DNA from: Cyclobacterium lianum
Lineage (GTDB): Bacteria; Bacteroidota; Bacteroidia; Cytophagales; Cyclobacteriaceae
Direction of reading: 5' to 3'
Assembly: GCF_900143075.1 (NCBI RefSeq)
Contig: NZ_FRCY01000019.1
Coordinates: 53,294 to 117,293, forward strand
DNA: 64,000 nt
Below are positions 46,614 to 54,758 of this stretch, piece by piece. The notes below the pieces were generated by a model. The model ran no database searches. It saw nothing but the letters and a program-made list of their open reading frames with translations, and was not told the origin of the DNA. The stretch's first letter is position 1. Each line of letters opens with the position of its first letter. A program made the translations under genes and the position numbers.

Positions 46614-47330
46614 CTAAATGTGGATATCAGATAGTTTCCACAAGGCCATACATTTATCGAAATACATACCCTGATCATCTAAATTATTTTCATGGACTAT
46701 CTTGACTGGCTTGGGAAAGTTAAAAGGTGCCATTTCGAGATTGATTGGCCTCCAACCACCTGTTTGAATATCGCGGTTAACCAATCTATCTGTATAGGTA
46801 GTGGTCAATAGGTACTTTGAACGTGATTTCTTAAAGTTGGACAGAGCCTGCTGGATGTTTTCAAAAGAAAAATGAACCAGACAATCCCTGCAAAATATCA
46901 AATCTACCTCAGGCAATCCACCGGCGATGATGTCCCCGATTTGAAAAGTCAATTTGGAATCGTGGGCATATTTAGCATTCAAAGAATCAATTAAGTCATT
47001 CACGATATCCACTCCGATATAGGAAATTCCGGTTCTATCCAGGTGTTTCATCCAGTTAAAATCTCCGCAGGGTGCATCCAATATACTTTTCAGGCCAAGG
47101 TCTTTGATCAAGCGGTTAAGCTTTTTTAATAAGGTTTTTGTATGCTGAATTTCTGAACCCCTACCCGATGAACTCTCGGTTGACCCCCAAGTATTTTTCG
47201 AATAAATCTGATTGAAAACATCATTGGAATTATCGGCATTTGATAACAAATCCTTTGGGGAATAGATATACCTATTAGCCTGAATGTCTCCTTTCAGTTT
47301 TCGATAATAATACCTGAACCTATTCACCAT
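46614..47330 (-). CDS. class I SAM-dependent methyltransferase
   Basis: From MVNRFRYYY the protein has 238 residues. SAM-binding motifs are SILDAPCGDFNWMKHL and YIGVDIVNDLI, then DLIFCRDCLVHFSFENIQ. It may methylate the exported glycan or its lipid-linked precursor. It is directly upstream of the ABC permease gene. A 198-bp AT-rich gap without any gene precedes it and may hold an internal promoter. Confidence 0.85.
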   Translation of the reverse strand: MVNRFRYYYRKLKGDIQANRYIYSPKDLLSNADNSNDVFNQIYSKNTWGSTESSSGRGSEIQHTKTLLKKLNRLIKDLGLKSILDAPCGDFNWMKHLDRTGISYIGVDIVNDLIDSLNAKYAHDSKLTFQIGDIIAGGLPEVDLIFCRDCLVHFSFENIQQALSNFKKSRSKYLLTTTYTDRLVNRDIQTGGWRPINLEMAPFNFPKPVKIVHENNLDDQGMYFDKCMALWKLSDIHI

Positions 47331-47527
47331 CCTTCGCAATTAATTATTTGGTCGATCGTATTGATCTGAATATTTCATTTTGTACTCTATGTAGTGTTAA
47401 CTAGTTCCTTCTTCGAATAGGGATATATCAGCTTCTGGACAACCTAAATTTTAAATTAAACTAAATTTACAAAAAGGTCATCAGAAAATAGCATTTCCAA
47501 GGATTTGGGAGTGAGACAAAACTACCA

Positions 47528-48808
47528 TTAGTTTAAAGCCCCACTTTCAACCCCTAAGAATTTTTGCTTCTTCGGAACTTCCATACAATCCTTTCCCCAA
47601 ACCCCTCCAAAACCCTTCACTATACCCTCCACATGCCCGGCAACCAAACCAGGACCTGAAAACTCATCCACAAACCTGCCCAGGAAATGGGCGAGGCGGC
47701 CTTTGTGCTGACGGCCAATATCTTCCGTTAGGTGAGGAATCTTATGCCGGGGCAGGATTTCTATAAAACCGGCCGACAGGGCCGTGGGAATCAGCATATG
47801 GGAGCCGTGTACGCCCAGCACCAGCTGACTGTGCCGGAAAATCTCATTCCATTGCCGCTCTACCCTTTCGTCAATCTCGGCTACCCTTTGGTCCTTCCAT
47901 CCTGAGGGAAGCCTGGCCTCCTTTCCGAGTCCTGTCACCACCAAACGGGCCTCCGGCAAAGATTTCCGAAGTTTTTCAGCCAACCGCCCCAGTAAACTGG
48001 CCTGCCGATAGCAAAGTAGTCCCCGTACCTGGGCCTGAAAGCCAAACTTAATGGAGGCCTTGTGCAGGAAACCCAACAGGCGGCTGTTCAGCCAAAACCG
48101 GTCGGAACGCCAGATAAACGTAAGTTGCGTCGGCTGATGTTCAAAATCCTGCAGGGCAAAAGGCCGGGCCTGCAGTATCTCTTCAAAATCCAATCCCTCC
48201 AGCGGGGGATGCACCGGCACTTCACTCAGGGCCACGGATCCAAACCGTTTAAACTGTGCCTTGACCCAGAAATCCAGATCTTTTACCCCTTTATCGATTT
48301 CCTGCAAGGGCAAGTCTACCGTCCAGATCTCTACCTCCGCATCGGTGATCAACCAACGGCAGCGAGCCGGTAGGAGTACCGCCAGGGTTTTGAATGGGAA
48401 CTGTTTTCTAAGCAAATACACATTCCATAGTTTGGTGAAGACATGCCCGAAACAACTGTCCAGACAATTGACCAGGATCAGGTCTCCACCTCCATTCGGC
48501 TGAACAAGCTCTATTTCTACCCCAGCGTCAGGCGCTTTTAGAAATGACCGGATCAGGGGCAAGGCCATCCAGGAGCCTTCCTGTCTGTTGTACCGGGCAT
48601 AGCTTCCATCCCGGGCAAAAACCACCGGATAAAGGGCAGCATGACCGACTGGCAGTGTCGCATAAAAATCAAGCCCGCAATCACCACAGCTATGTTCGGC
48701 TAAAACATGCGTTCCCCGGAAAAACAGTTTACCTGCATCCGTACTTTCTGCTCCACATCGGGGGCAGTTGGCAAGAATAGCTGCTCTATCGGGGTAGATA
48801 TCAATCAT
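47528..48808 (-). CDS. uncharacterised protein with N-terminal zinc ribbon, probable glycosyltransferase
   Basis: A 426-residue soluble protein. The N-terminus has two Cys pairs, CPRCG and CGDCG, 22 residues apart, that could form a zinc ribbon. The C-terminal half has LVLGVHGSHMLIPTALSAG and LPRHKIPHLTEDI, which resemble the sugar-nucleotide site of GT-B enzymes such as GT61. I do not recognise a named family. A zinc ribbon fused to a glycosyltransferase-like domain is unusual. GC content is higher than in the cassette to its left. Confidence 0.6.
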   Translation of the reverse strand: MIDIYPDRAAILANCPRCGAESTDAGKLFFRGTHVLAEHSCGDCGLDFYATLPVGHAALYPVVFARDGSYARYNRQEGSWMALPLIRSFLKAPDAGVEIELVQPNGGGDLILVNCLDSCFGHVFTKLWNVYLLRKQFPFKTLAVLLPARCRWLITDAEVEIWTVDLPLQEIDKGVKDLDFWVKAQFKRFGSVALSEVPVHPPLEGLDFEEILQARPFALQDFEHQPTQLTFIWRSDRFWLNSRLLGFLHKASIKFGFQAQVRGLLCYRQASLLGRLAEKLRKSLPEARLVVTGLGKEARLPSGWKDQRVAEIDERVERQWNEIFRHSQLVLGVHGSHMLIPTALSAGFIEILPRHKIPHLTEDIGRQHKGRLAHFLGRFVDEFSGPGLVAGHVEGIVKGFGGVWGKDCMEVPKKQKFLGVESGALN

Positions 48809-48811
48809 GTA

Positions 48812-49729
48812 TTACCACTTTCGGATTCCCCATTGGTTTAACCGATAGGCCAATAGAGTTTTCCGCCGGGACCAGGCGGCCTCATTGCTTTCGGCCAGGG
48901 TGTAAGGAGTTTCCGGCTGAAAAAGCAAAGCCGCGTAGGATAGGTTGGATGGCGATAGGATAAGCTCCTGACAAAAGGACAGGGAAAGACAATCCAGCAG
49001 GGCTTGTTCACCCAACAGTATTCCATTCAAGTTACCGCCATGATCGTGAATCGCCTTTTGGCTGGCAGAACGTATAAAATCATGGGCCAGGACCTTTTGC
49101 GGAAATCTGGCTTTCAGCATTTCTAAAAACGCTTCATCGTCCGTCGCTACAAATAAACGGTCAAAGTCAGCAATTTTCTTTTCAATTTTGTTCATTATTG
49201 TCCACTCACTGACCGGAGGCACTTCAGTAGCATGATCGGTACGCCGCGCATGCAAACCTAATATTTTAAATCCGCTGAACCATTCCTTTATGCCATTTAC
49301 CTTTTCAAGCAGCTTATCCTGAATCCGGAGTTCCGATTGAATTGTATGATGTAAAGAGCGTATAAATTGGCGATCCCATATTCTCAACGGATGCGTTTCA
49401 TACCGAAGATTTACAATGGGTACAAATCCCGAAGAAGGGCCTCTCTGTACCATCAATTCTTCCCAAAAATTACTCCCATTACTGTCCTGATTCCCACTGT
49501 AGGCGTACCGCACATTAGCAAAATCTACCCTGTATGGCAAGTTGTATTTTTTTGCAAAAGCCATTCCATACAATACTTGCAAAAAAAGGGAGAAAAATCC
49601 CCTTTCACAGCGACCGTTTGGATGGTCCCTGCACAGAAATTCGTTCTTATAACAAGTAATGACATAGCATGCATTCTCTTTTTTAAGTTCCTGCAGCCTC
49701 TCCGGACTTACAGCGGATCTTTTAGGCAT
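48812..49729 (-). CDS. putative fucosyltransferase-like glycosyltransferase
   Basis: From MPKRSAVSPERL the protein has 305 residues and overlaps the FemAB-like gene by 8 bp; the frame is open further upstream only because of that overlap. GLHARRTDH resembles the H-x-R-R-T-D GDP-fucose site of alpha-1,6 and O-fucosyltransferases, followed by a FVATDDEAFLEML strand as in that superfamily. RGFFSLFLQVLYGMAFAKKYN near the N-terminus also fits. Family membership is inferred. Confidence 0.6.
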   Translation of the reverse strand: MPKRSAVSPERLQELKKENACYVITCYKNEFLCRDHPNGRCERGFFSLFLQVLYGMAFAKKYNLPYRVDFANVRYAYSGNQDSNGSNFWEELMVQRGPSSGFVPIVNLRYETHPLRIWDRQFIRSLHHTIQSELRIQDKLLEKVNGIKEWFSGFKILGLHARRTDHATEVPPVSEWTIMNKIEKKIADFDRLFVATDDEAFLEMLKARFPQKVLAHDFIRSASQKAIHDHGGNLNGILLGEQALLDCLSLSFCQELILSPSNLSYAALLFQPETPYTLAESNEAAWSRRKTLLAYRLNQWGIRKW

Positions 49730-50714
49730 CCATCGGGTCGTTTTTCCATTGATAAACCCTCTCCAAATGCCGCCAGGCACCGGTACTAAGGTTGTAATGG
49801 GAATGGTGAAAAGGGATCGCACCAAAACTTTCCTTCCAGCGGAAAAGGTCCCTGTTGATCTTTCTACCCCCGCATTCATTGGAATGCCCAAAATCCAGGT
49901 ATTTTCTCCCAGCCGCCTGTGCCGTGCACAGGTAATCGATCAGCAAATCCAGCGCATGCTGCTTCCTGCCCGCTACGTTGGTAGCCAGGTACTGGGTATG
50001 CAAACAATTCGGAGTAAAAAAAACAGTGGCCCCGGCAAGGGGAATACCGTTTTGGTAAACCATGAATTGCCGGATATTGTCAGGATGCCATTCCTTCAAA
50101 TACTGCATCTGTTCTTTGTTGTGTGTAGGCTTTTTCTGGTACCGCTTTTTGAGGTTGGGCCTAAGGAGTGTATCCCAAAACAATTCAACTTCACCCTCTT
50201 CCACTACTTGTAAGCCCGACCGTTTGGCCTGAAGAATATTGGCCTTCCTGCCCTTATGTCTGACCTTTAAAGGCAATTTGATGGCCAGCGACAATTCCAT
50301 TTGGCGGATTTCGGCCTGCGCCAAATGCATGATATAAGGTAGCGATTCCGTTGATTCTTTACTGTAGAAGGAAGGGGTTGCCTTGATCTGTAGCCTCGCA
50401 ACTCCCTGCGCTTCATAATACCGGAGCAGCTGCAAATACAACTGCACTTCCTGGTCGAAGGAACAGGGTCTGTGGATGAGACCGGCATAACCCAGTCCTT
50501 TATGCGAAAAAACCTGATCAGCTTCTCTATGGGCCGGGAAAATGGCCATCGGACGATCTCCCCTGTAAAGGATTAGCGAGGCATCATGGAAGCGCTTTTT
50601 GTGATAGGCCAGAAAGCTTCTCTGGTGCATCAGCGTGGCATTGGTAGCCTTCGCCAATACCTCTTTCCAATCCGCCTCCAGCTCTGATTCAAATGCAATT
50701 ACCTGCCAGCCCAA
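49722..50714 (-). CDS. FemAB-like GNAT-fold acyltransferase
   Basis: A 330-residue protein from a TTG start with two GNAT-like lobes. The C-terminal one has GIPLAGATVFFT, LATNVAGRKQHALDLLIDYLC and KYLDFGHSNECGGR, the pattern of FemAB/Acetyltransf_6 proteins found in exopolysaccharide loci. It may attach an acyl or aminoacyl group to an amino sugar. Directly follows another GNAT gene. Confidence 0.82.
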   Translation of the reverse strand: MGWQVIAFESELEADWKEVLAKATNATLMHQRSFLAYHKKRFHDASLILYRGDRPMAIFPAHREADQVFSHKGLGYAGLIHRPCSFDQEVQLYLQLLRYYEAQGVARLQIKATPSFYSKESTESLPYIMHLAQAEIRQMELSLAIKLPLKVRHKGRKANILQAKRSGLQVVEEGEVELFWDTLLRPNLKKRYQKKPTHNKEQMQYLKEWHPDNIRQFMVYQNGIPLAGATVFFTPNCLHTQYLATNVAGRKQHALDLLIDYLCTAQAAGRKYLDFGHSNECGGRKINRDLFRWKESFGAIPFHHSHYNLSTGAWRHLERVYQWKNDPMDA

Positions 50715-50730
50715 ATGGTGTTTTTCGAAG

Positions 50731-51468
50731 TCAGTTGATCAGGTTTGGCGTATCTTTTAGCCTTGGCCTCCAATGGGCAATCAGGGTTTCCTTTACCGGT
50801 TGGAAACCGGCGTTTTTGTAAAAGTTCATCGCCCGGTCATTGGCCTTCTGAGTAGAAAGTCCGATCTGTGGATAACCCAATGCATACAATTCCTCCCATA
50901 CCCGGCACATCAACTTCTGGCCGATGCCTTTACCCTGCTCGCTTCCCTTCACTGCAAAAAGATCCACATACCCGCGACCCCGCATCAGCCGGAAGGTTAC
51001 AAAACCCAGCAGGTTGCCGTTTCTTCTGGCCACAATCACCCGGTGCTTCTGGGATTTGATGGTTTCCCACCAGGTAGTGTACAGTTTTTCATATTCGTGG
51101 TTGGCCAGCAAGGGGTCCTGATTGAACCTGGACCACTGCCCACTGGTGAGAACCAGTTCCCGCAATTGCTTCTGATCTTTCAAACTGAGCGTGCCGGAGG
51201 CTTCCTGTTCGTATAGCTGTATGTCCCCCTGGTTCTCTGGGGCTGTCTCCAGGTCTGTCTTTTGAATGATTTTCACCCAGTCGACCCTGGTACTGATGGG
51301 TGACCAGCCTCCCATTCTTACCAATCCCGGTTTTCCCATCACATAGATCAGATCGAAATTGCGTGCCTGTTCCTGAATGGATTCTATCCGGGCCACCGAC
51401 TTGTGCAATTGCAACTTGCCAACCCGGTATCCAAATAAAGCGGTATCAAAAGGTAAAAATTGTATCAT
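50731..51468 (-). CDS. GNAT family N-acetyltransferase
   Basis: A 245-residue protein. The C-terminal GNAT domain has VIVARRNGNLLGFV, VDLFAVKGSEQGKGIGQKLM (acetyl-CoA pyrophosphate loop) and IGLSTQKANDRAMNFYKNAGF. The N-terminal half (FDTALFGYRVGKLQL) resembles WecD-like dTDP-amino-sugar acetyltransferases, so it may acetylate a nucleotide-linked amino sugar. It starts 1 bp after the GT2 gene. Confidence 0.88.
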   Translation of the reverse strand: MIQFLPFDTALFGYRVGKLQLHKSVARIESIQEQARNFDLIYVMGKPGLVRMGGWSPISTRVDWVKIIQKTDLETAPENQGDIQLYEQEASGTLSLKDQKQLRELVLTSGQWSRFNQDPLLANHEYEKLYTTWWETIKSQKHRVIVARRNGNLLGFVTFRLMRGRGYVDLFAVKGSEQGKGIGQKLMCRVWEELYALGYPQIGLSTQKANDRAMNFYKNAGFQPVKETLIAHWRPRLKDTPNLIN

Positions 51469-51469
51469 T

Positions 51470-52393
51470 TCAGGTTTTTTGCTCGATAATATAAAGGGGG
51501 CGATCTTTTACGCCCTCGAAGGTTTTGCCCACGTACAATCCAACCAGGCCCATGGTCATCAACAACAGGCCGGCTAAAACCCAGAGCGAAACGATCAGGC
51601 TGGCATAGCCCGGCACAATTATTTTTCCCGAAAAATAGCGAATCAGGGTGATCAAAGCAAAAATAAAACCCAGGGAAGCGACAAAAAAACCTAATTTTAT
51701 CAACAAACGAAGCGGTTTATCCGAATAAGCCATCAGGGCATTCAAGCCCAGGTGAAGCCTGGACCGCAGCTTATAGGCAGATGTAGGCAACGCAGAAGGA
51801 CCATGTTCCACATTGTAATACCCCTGTGTGAAGCCTACCCACTGGACCTGAGCAGGAAAATACCGGATAGACTCTTTCATTTGCAGAATTGCCTGGATGA
51901 CTTTCCTGTGGTAGATCCCAAAATTTCCAACAGCAGGATCCATCCTGGTCCCGGTCATATACCTGAAAAAACGGTAGAAAACTGCGGAAAGCATTATCTT
52001 CCACGGCTTGTCTTTTCGCGCTGTTCGTCTGGCCAGCACCACATCATATCCCTGCAGGGCTTTGCTCAACAGGTGTGGGATCTCCTCGGGCAAATCCTGC
52101 AGATCTGCATCCATAACCACCGTCCATTGGCCCTTTGCCACATCCAGGCCGGCCGCAATGGCATGGTGTTGACCAAAGTTTCTGCTTAGCCGTATCCCCA
52201 TGACATCAGTTGCTGTGTTGGCCGCCGCAGCTATCTGTTGCCAACTCCCGTCGCTGCTGTGGTCGTCAACCAAAACCAACTCAACAGCCGGACTGATGCC
52301 CGAAAGCACTGCTCTCAGGCGGGCAATCAAATCTCCCAGGGACTTTTCGGATTGGAAAACCGGAACCACTACCGACAGGTATACCTCACTCAT
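51470..52393 (-). CDS. GtrB/DPM1-like membrane GT2 glycosyltransferase
   Basis: A 307-residue enzyme from MSEVYLSVVVP; this ATG overlaps the preceding TGA by 8 bp. GT-A motifs are LVLVDDHSSDGS, VVMDADLQDLPEEI and the RMDPAVGNFGIYHRK region. Two C-terminal helices (about 230-300) make it a polyprenyl-phosphate glycosyltransferase of the DPM1/GtrB/ArnC type, which moves a sugar onto undecaprenyl phosphate for transfer on the periplasmic side. Confidence 0.92.
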   Translation of the reverse strand: MSEVYLSVVVPVFQSEKSLGDLIARLRAVLSGISPAVELVLVDDHSSDGSWQQIAAAANTATDVMGIRLSRNFGQHHAIAAGLDVAKGQWTVVMDADLQDLPEEIPHLLSKALQGYDVVLARRTARKDKPWKIMLSAVFYRFFRYMTGTRMDPAVGNFGIYHRKVIQAILQMKESIRYFPAQVQWVGFTQGYYNVEHGPSALPTSAYKLRSRLHLGLNALMAYSDKPLRLLIKLGFFVASLGFIFALITLIRYFSGKIIVPGYASLIVSLWVLAGLLLMTMGLVGLYVGKTFEGVKDRPLYIIEQKT

Positions 52394-52910
52394 GCAGCGC
52401 TTTTTCAAATACTACCAGGCCCCGGAGTACCGGATCAGTTTCCTTGTCCATTACCTCAACACGAAGTTTCCGGTTTATTTTTTCTTCTGTTTTACAGATC
52501 AGGAAATTAAGGTATTCCAGGTTGATTTCTCTGGCTATCAGCACCAATTCGATGGTGCCGGAATCTTTCCCTTCAGCATAATCTCCCATCACTACCGCCT
52601 TCTGAACATTGCCCAGGTTGGCGATCACCTGCTCCAGCAAATGATCGAAACCCAGGTATTTGCTGACGATACTCCGGATCTCCTGATATAGTGGATGGGC
52701 AACATTGGCCTGGTAGCTTTTCGTTTTACCCTTGGTTTTCCACTGCAACAGCCCTGCTTCCGACAGCCGGTTCAACTCTATGCGCACAGAATTGGTAGAC
52801 TCGTTGAATTCTTCGGCCAGACCCCGCAGGTAGCCCCTGTTTCCGGCATTGGAAAAGAACTTGACCAACAATTTGATCCTGGTTTTTGAAGTGATCAGTG
52901 AATCCAGCAA
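52386..52910 (-). CDS. winged-helix transcriptional regulator of the polysaccharide locus
   Basis: A 174-residue protein from TTG. The N-terminal winged helix (about 1-70) has GNRGYLRGLAEEFNESTNSVRIELNRLSEAGLLQW. The C-terminal part (about 85-170) with VQKAVVMGDYAEGKDSGTIELVLIA resembles the nucleotidyltransferase-fold segment fused to ArsR-like regulators. Genes of this type head exopolysaccharide loci in Bacteroidota, and this one is the first gene of the leftward transcript. It probably controls the operon. Confidence 0.85.
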   Translation of the reverse strand: MLDSLITSKTRIKLLVKFFSNAGNRGYLRGLAEEFNESTNSVRIELNRLSEAGLLQWKTKGKTKSYQANVAHPLYQEIRSIVSKYLGFDHLLEQVIANLGNVQKAVVMGDYAEGKDSGTIELVLIAREINLEYLNFLICKTEEKINRKLRVEVMDKETDPVLRGLVVFEKALHE

Positions 52911-53285
52911 GAGGCCTTTATGAAGGAGAAAATAAACGGTTAAAAAATCTAAAATGCATTATTCAGGAGTCGAAAAACATTATTTTACAGGTCCCGGAAT
53001 CATGCACCCGAAGCCTTTCACAGCTTCGCCACGTAATCCACATGGTAAGAGTAACAAAATTACTCGAAGGTTTCGTATTACCAAATTTTATCCACTTTTT
53101 TAGTCTGATTTTTATAGGGGCCGGTTTGGTATTTTGGTCTTGCGGCCAGATACGCGCTGCTGGTTAAAATTGTTTAATCAACTATTTGGTTAATCATCCA
53201 ATCGTAGGGAGTCCATTATTTGGTTGAATTTCCAACTGAGTGATTCTATCAAACGGAAATAGGTAATCTCCGGACGTATACGAAC
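52911..53285. other. regulatory intergenic region upstream of the polysaccharide operon
   Basis: No gene is visible. It contains two copies of TATTTGGTT-N6-CCAA (53183-53201 and 53217-53235), each an inverted TTGG/CCAA pair, 34 bp apart. It must carry the promoter of the polysaccharide operon; no exact TAnnTTTG box was found on the minus strand close to the regulator start. Confidence 0.5.
53183..53235. promoter_or_regulatory. duplicated TATTTGGTT-N6-CCAA site
   Basis: Two 19-bp sites share nine identical leading bases and the TTGG/CCAA inverted pair, with different spacer sequences. They lie 270-325 bp upstream of the polysaccharide regulator start and may be regulator binding sites. Confidence 0.35.
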
Positions 53286-53634
53286 GCAGGATTGCAAATC
53301 CCGAACAGCCGCTCCGCGGAATTTGTAATTCCGTGGTACAGATAAAAGGGGATTTGTATGCCCTCTTTCGATGCCGTGTTTGTTTTGATTCCTTTTCTAT
53401 CCTTCCACGAGCACGTTAGCAGGATTGCAAATCCTGTTTACCCGGGTTCGGGTTTGCAGATCCCAAACAGCCGCTCCGCGGAATTTGTAATTCCGTGGTA
53501 CAGATAATAGGGGATTTGTAAGCCCTCTTTCGATCCCGTATTTGTTTTGATTCCTTTTCTATCCTTCCACGTGCACGTTAGCAGGATTGCAAATCCTGTT
53601 TACCCGGGTTCGGGATTGCAAATCCCGAACAGAA
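53286..53634. repeat. tandem palindromic repeat, two units of 162 bp
   Basis: Two near-identical units start at 53311 and 53473 (GCTCCGCGGAATTTG), 162 bp apart. Each holds hairpins of the form GGAATTTGTAATTCC, GGGGATTTGTA(A/T)GCCC, AGGATTGCAAATCCT and CGGGATTGCAAATCCCG, the last degenerate in the first unit. A diverged third copy lies at 57001-57162. Such GGATTTGCAATCC-type elements resemble REP sequences mobilised by Y1 (IS200-like) transposases, which are not present in this window. Confidence 0.8.
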
Positions 53635-53647
53635 TTGTGTATTTTTG
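53616..53647 (+). promoter_or_regulatory. promoter of the GH43-GH67 operon
   Basis: TTG at 53616-53618 lies inside the last palindrome of the repeat, then 21 bp, then TATTTTTG (53640-53647), a full match to TAnnTTTG. Transcription would start about 20 bp before the ATG at 53675. Confidence 0.6.
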
Positions 53648-53674
53648 ACTTCGTACCTGTTAAACCATTACCCC

Positions 53675-54754
53675 ATGTGCTCAAAACGATACATTATAGC
53701 CAGCCTGATTGCCCTTGCTGCCTGCAACGATAAGAAAATAGCATCCACAGAAACAGTGCAAACCAACAACAGGCAGGAAAATCAATTTTCCCACCCGCCG
53801 CTGGTTACCGAACCTTTTACGGCAGACCCCTCAGCACATGTTTTTGAGGGAAAAATATACATTTACCCCTCCCATGATATCCCCGCTGGTATTCCTTCAG
53901 ACGATTGGGGTTCACATTTTGCCATGGAAGACTACCGGGTCTATTCCATGGAAAGCCCCGACGCTACGCCCGGCGAACATGGTATCGCCTTGCACCTGGA
54001 CGATATCCCATGGGCAGCACGACAACTATGGGCACCTGACGCGGCCGGAAAAGATGGTAAATATTACCTTTATTTCCCGGCCAAGGATAAAGAGGGGCTA
54101 TTTAAAATCGGGGTCGCCACCAGCGAAAAGCCTGAGGGTCCCTTTACACCCGAACCTGAACCCATTCCAGGAACCTATAGCATTGATCCGGCGGTTTTTC
54201 AGGATGGGGATCAATACTACCTTTATTTTGGAGGAATCTGGGGAGGACAATTGCAGCGGTGGAAAGATGGAGAGTACCGGTTTCCCGGCGATCAACCTAC
54301 TGATGGTGAACCGGCACCGGATCAACCTGCACTCTCTCCCAAAGTGGCCCGGCTTGCTCCGGATATGAAAAGCCTGGCAGAGGAGGCCAGAGATGTATTG
54401 CTCCTGGATAAAAATGGTGATCCCATCAAAGCAGGCGATCATGAAAGGCGTTTTTTTGAAGCAGCCTGGGTCCACAAACACAATGAGAGGTACTATTTTT
54501 CTTACTCTACAGGAGATACGCACCTTATAGCCTATGCCACAGGTGACAGCCCCTATGGACCGTTTACCTATCAGGGAAATATTTTGGAGCCGGTGAAGGG
54601 TTGGACGACTCACCATTCAATTCTCTCCTTTGAGGGGCAGTGGTATCTTTTTTACCATGACACCGAAATATCGGGAGAAACCCATTTGCGCAACATCAAA
54701 ATGGCTCCCCTGAAACACCTTGCCGACGGAAGCATCGAAACCATTACTCCTTGA
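53675..54754 (+). CDS. GH43-family glycosidase, lipoprotein
   Basis: From MCSKRYIIASLIALAACND this is a 359-residue lipoprotein (lipobox LAA|C). The five-bladed GH43 propeller shows FTADPSAHVFEGKIYIYPSHD with the general-base Asp, then SIDPAVFQDGDQYYLYFGG, and FEAAWVHKHNERYYFSYSTGD with the acid Glu. GH43 enzymes are mostly xylosidases and arabinofuranosidases. The GH67 gene follows after 4 bp, so it probably releases xylose or arabinose from glucuronoxylan. An upstream TTG start (53645) overlaps the promoter and is unlikely. Confidence 0.9.
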   Translation: MCSKRYIIASLIALAACNDKKIASTETVQTNNRQENQFSHPPLVTEPFTADPSAHVFEGKIYIYPSHDIPAGIPSDDWGSHFAMEDYRVYSMESPDATPGEHGIALHLDDIPWAARQLWAPDAAGKDGKYYLYFPAKDKEGLFKIGVATSEKPEGPFTPEPEPIPGTYSIDPAVFQDGDQYYLYFGGIWGGQLQRWKDGEYRFPGDQPTDGEPAPDQPALSPKVARLAPDMKSLAEEARDVLLLDKNGDPIKAGDHERRFFEAAWVHKHNERYYFSYSTGDTHLIAYATGDSPYGPFTYQGNILEPVKGWTTHHSILSFEGQWYLFYHDTEISGETHLRNIKMAPLKHLADGSIETITP

Positions 54755-54758
54755 TAAC

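Noticed and set aside
53286..53634. CRISPR-like appearance of the repeated palindromes
   Set aside because: The period is 162 bp with nearly identical sequence throughout, there are no unique spacers, and no cas genes are present.
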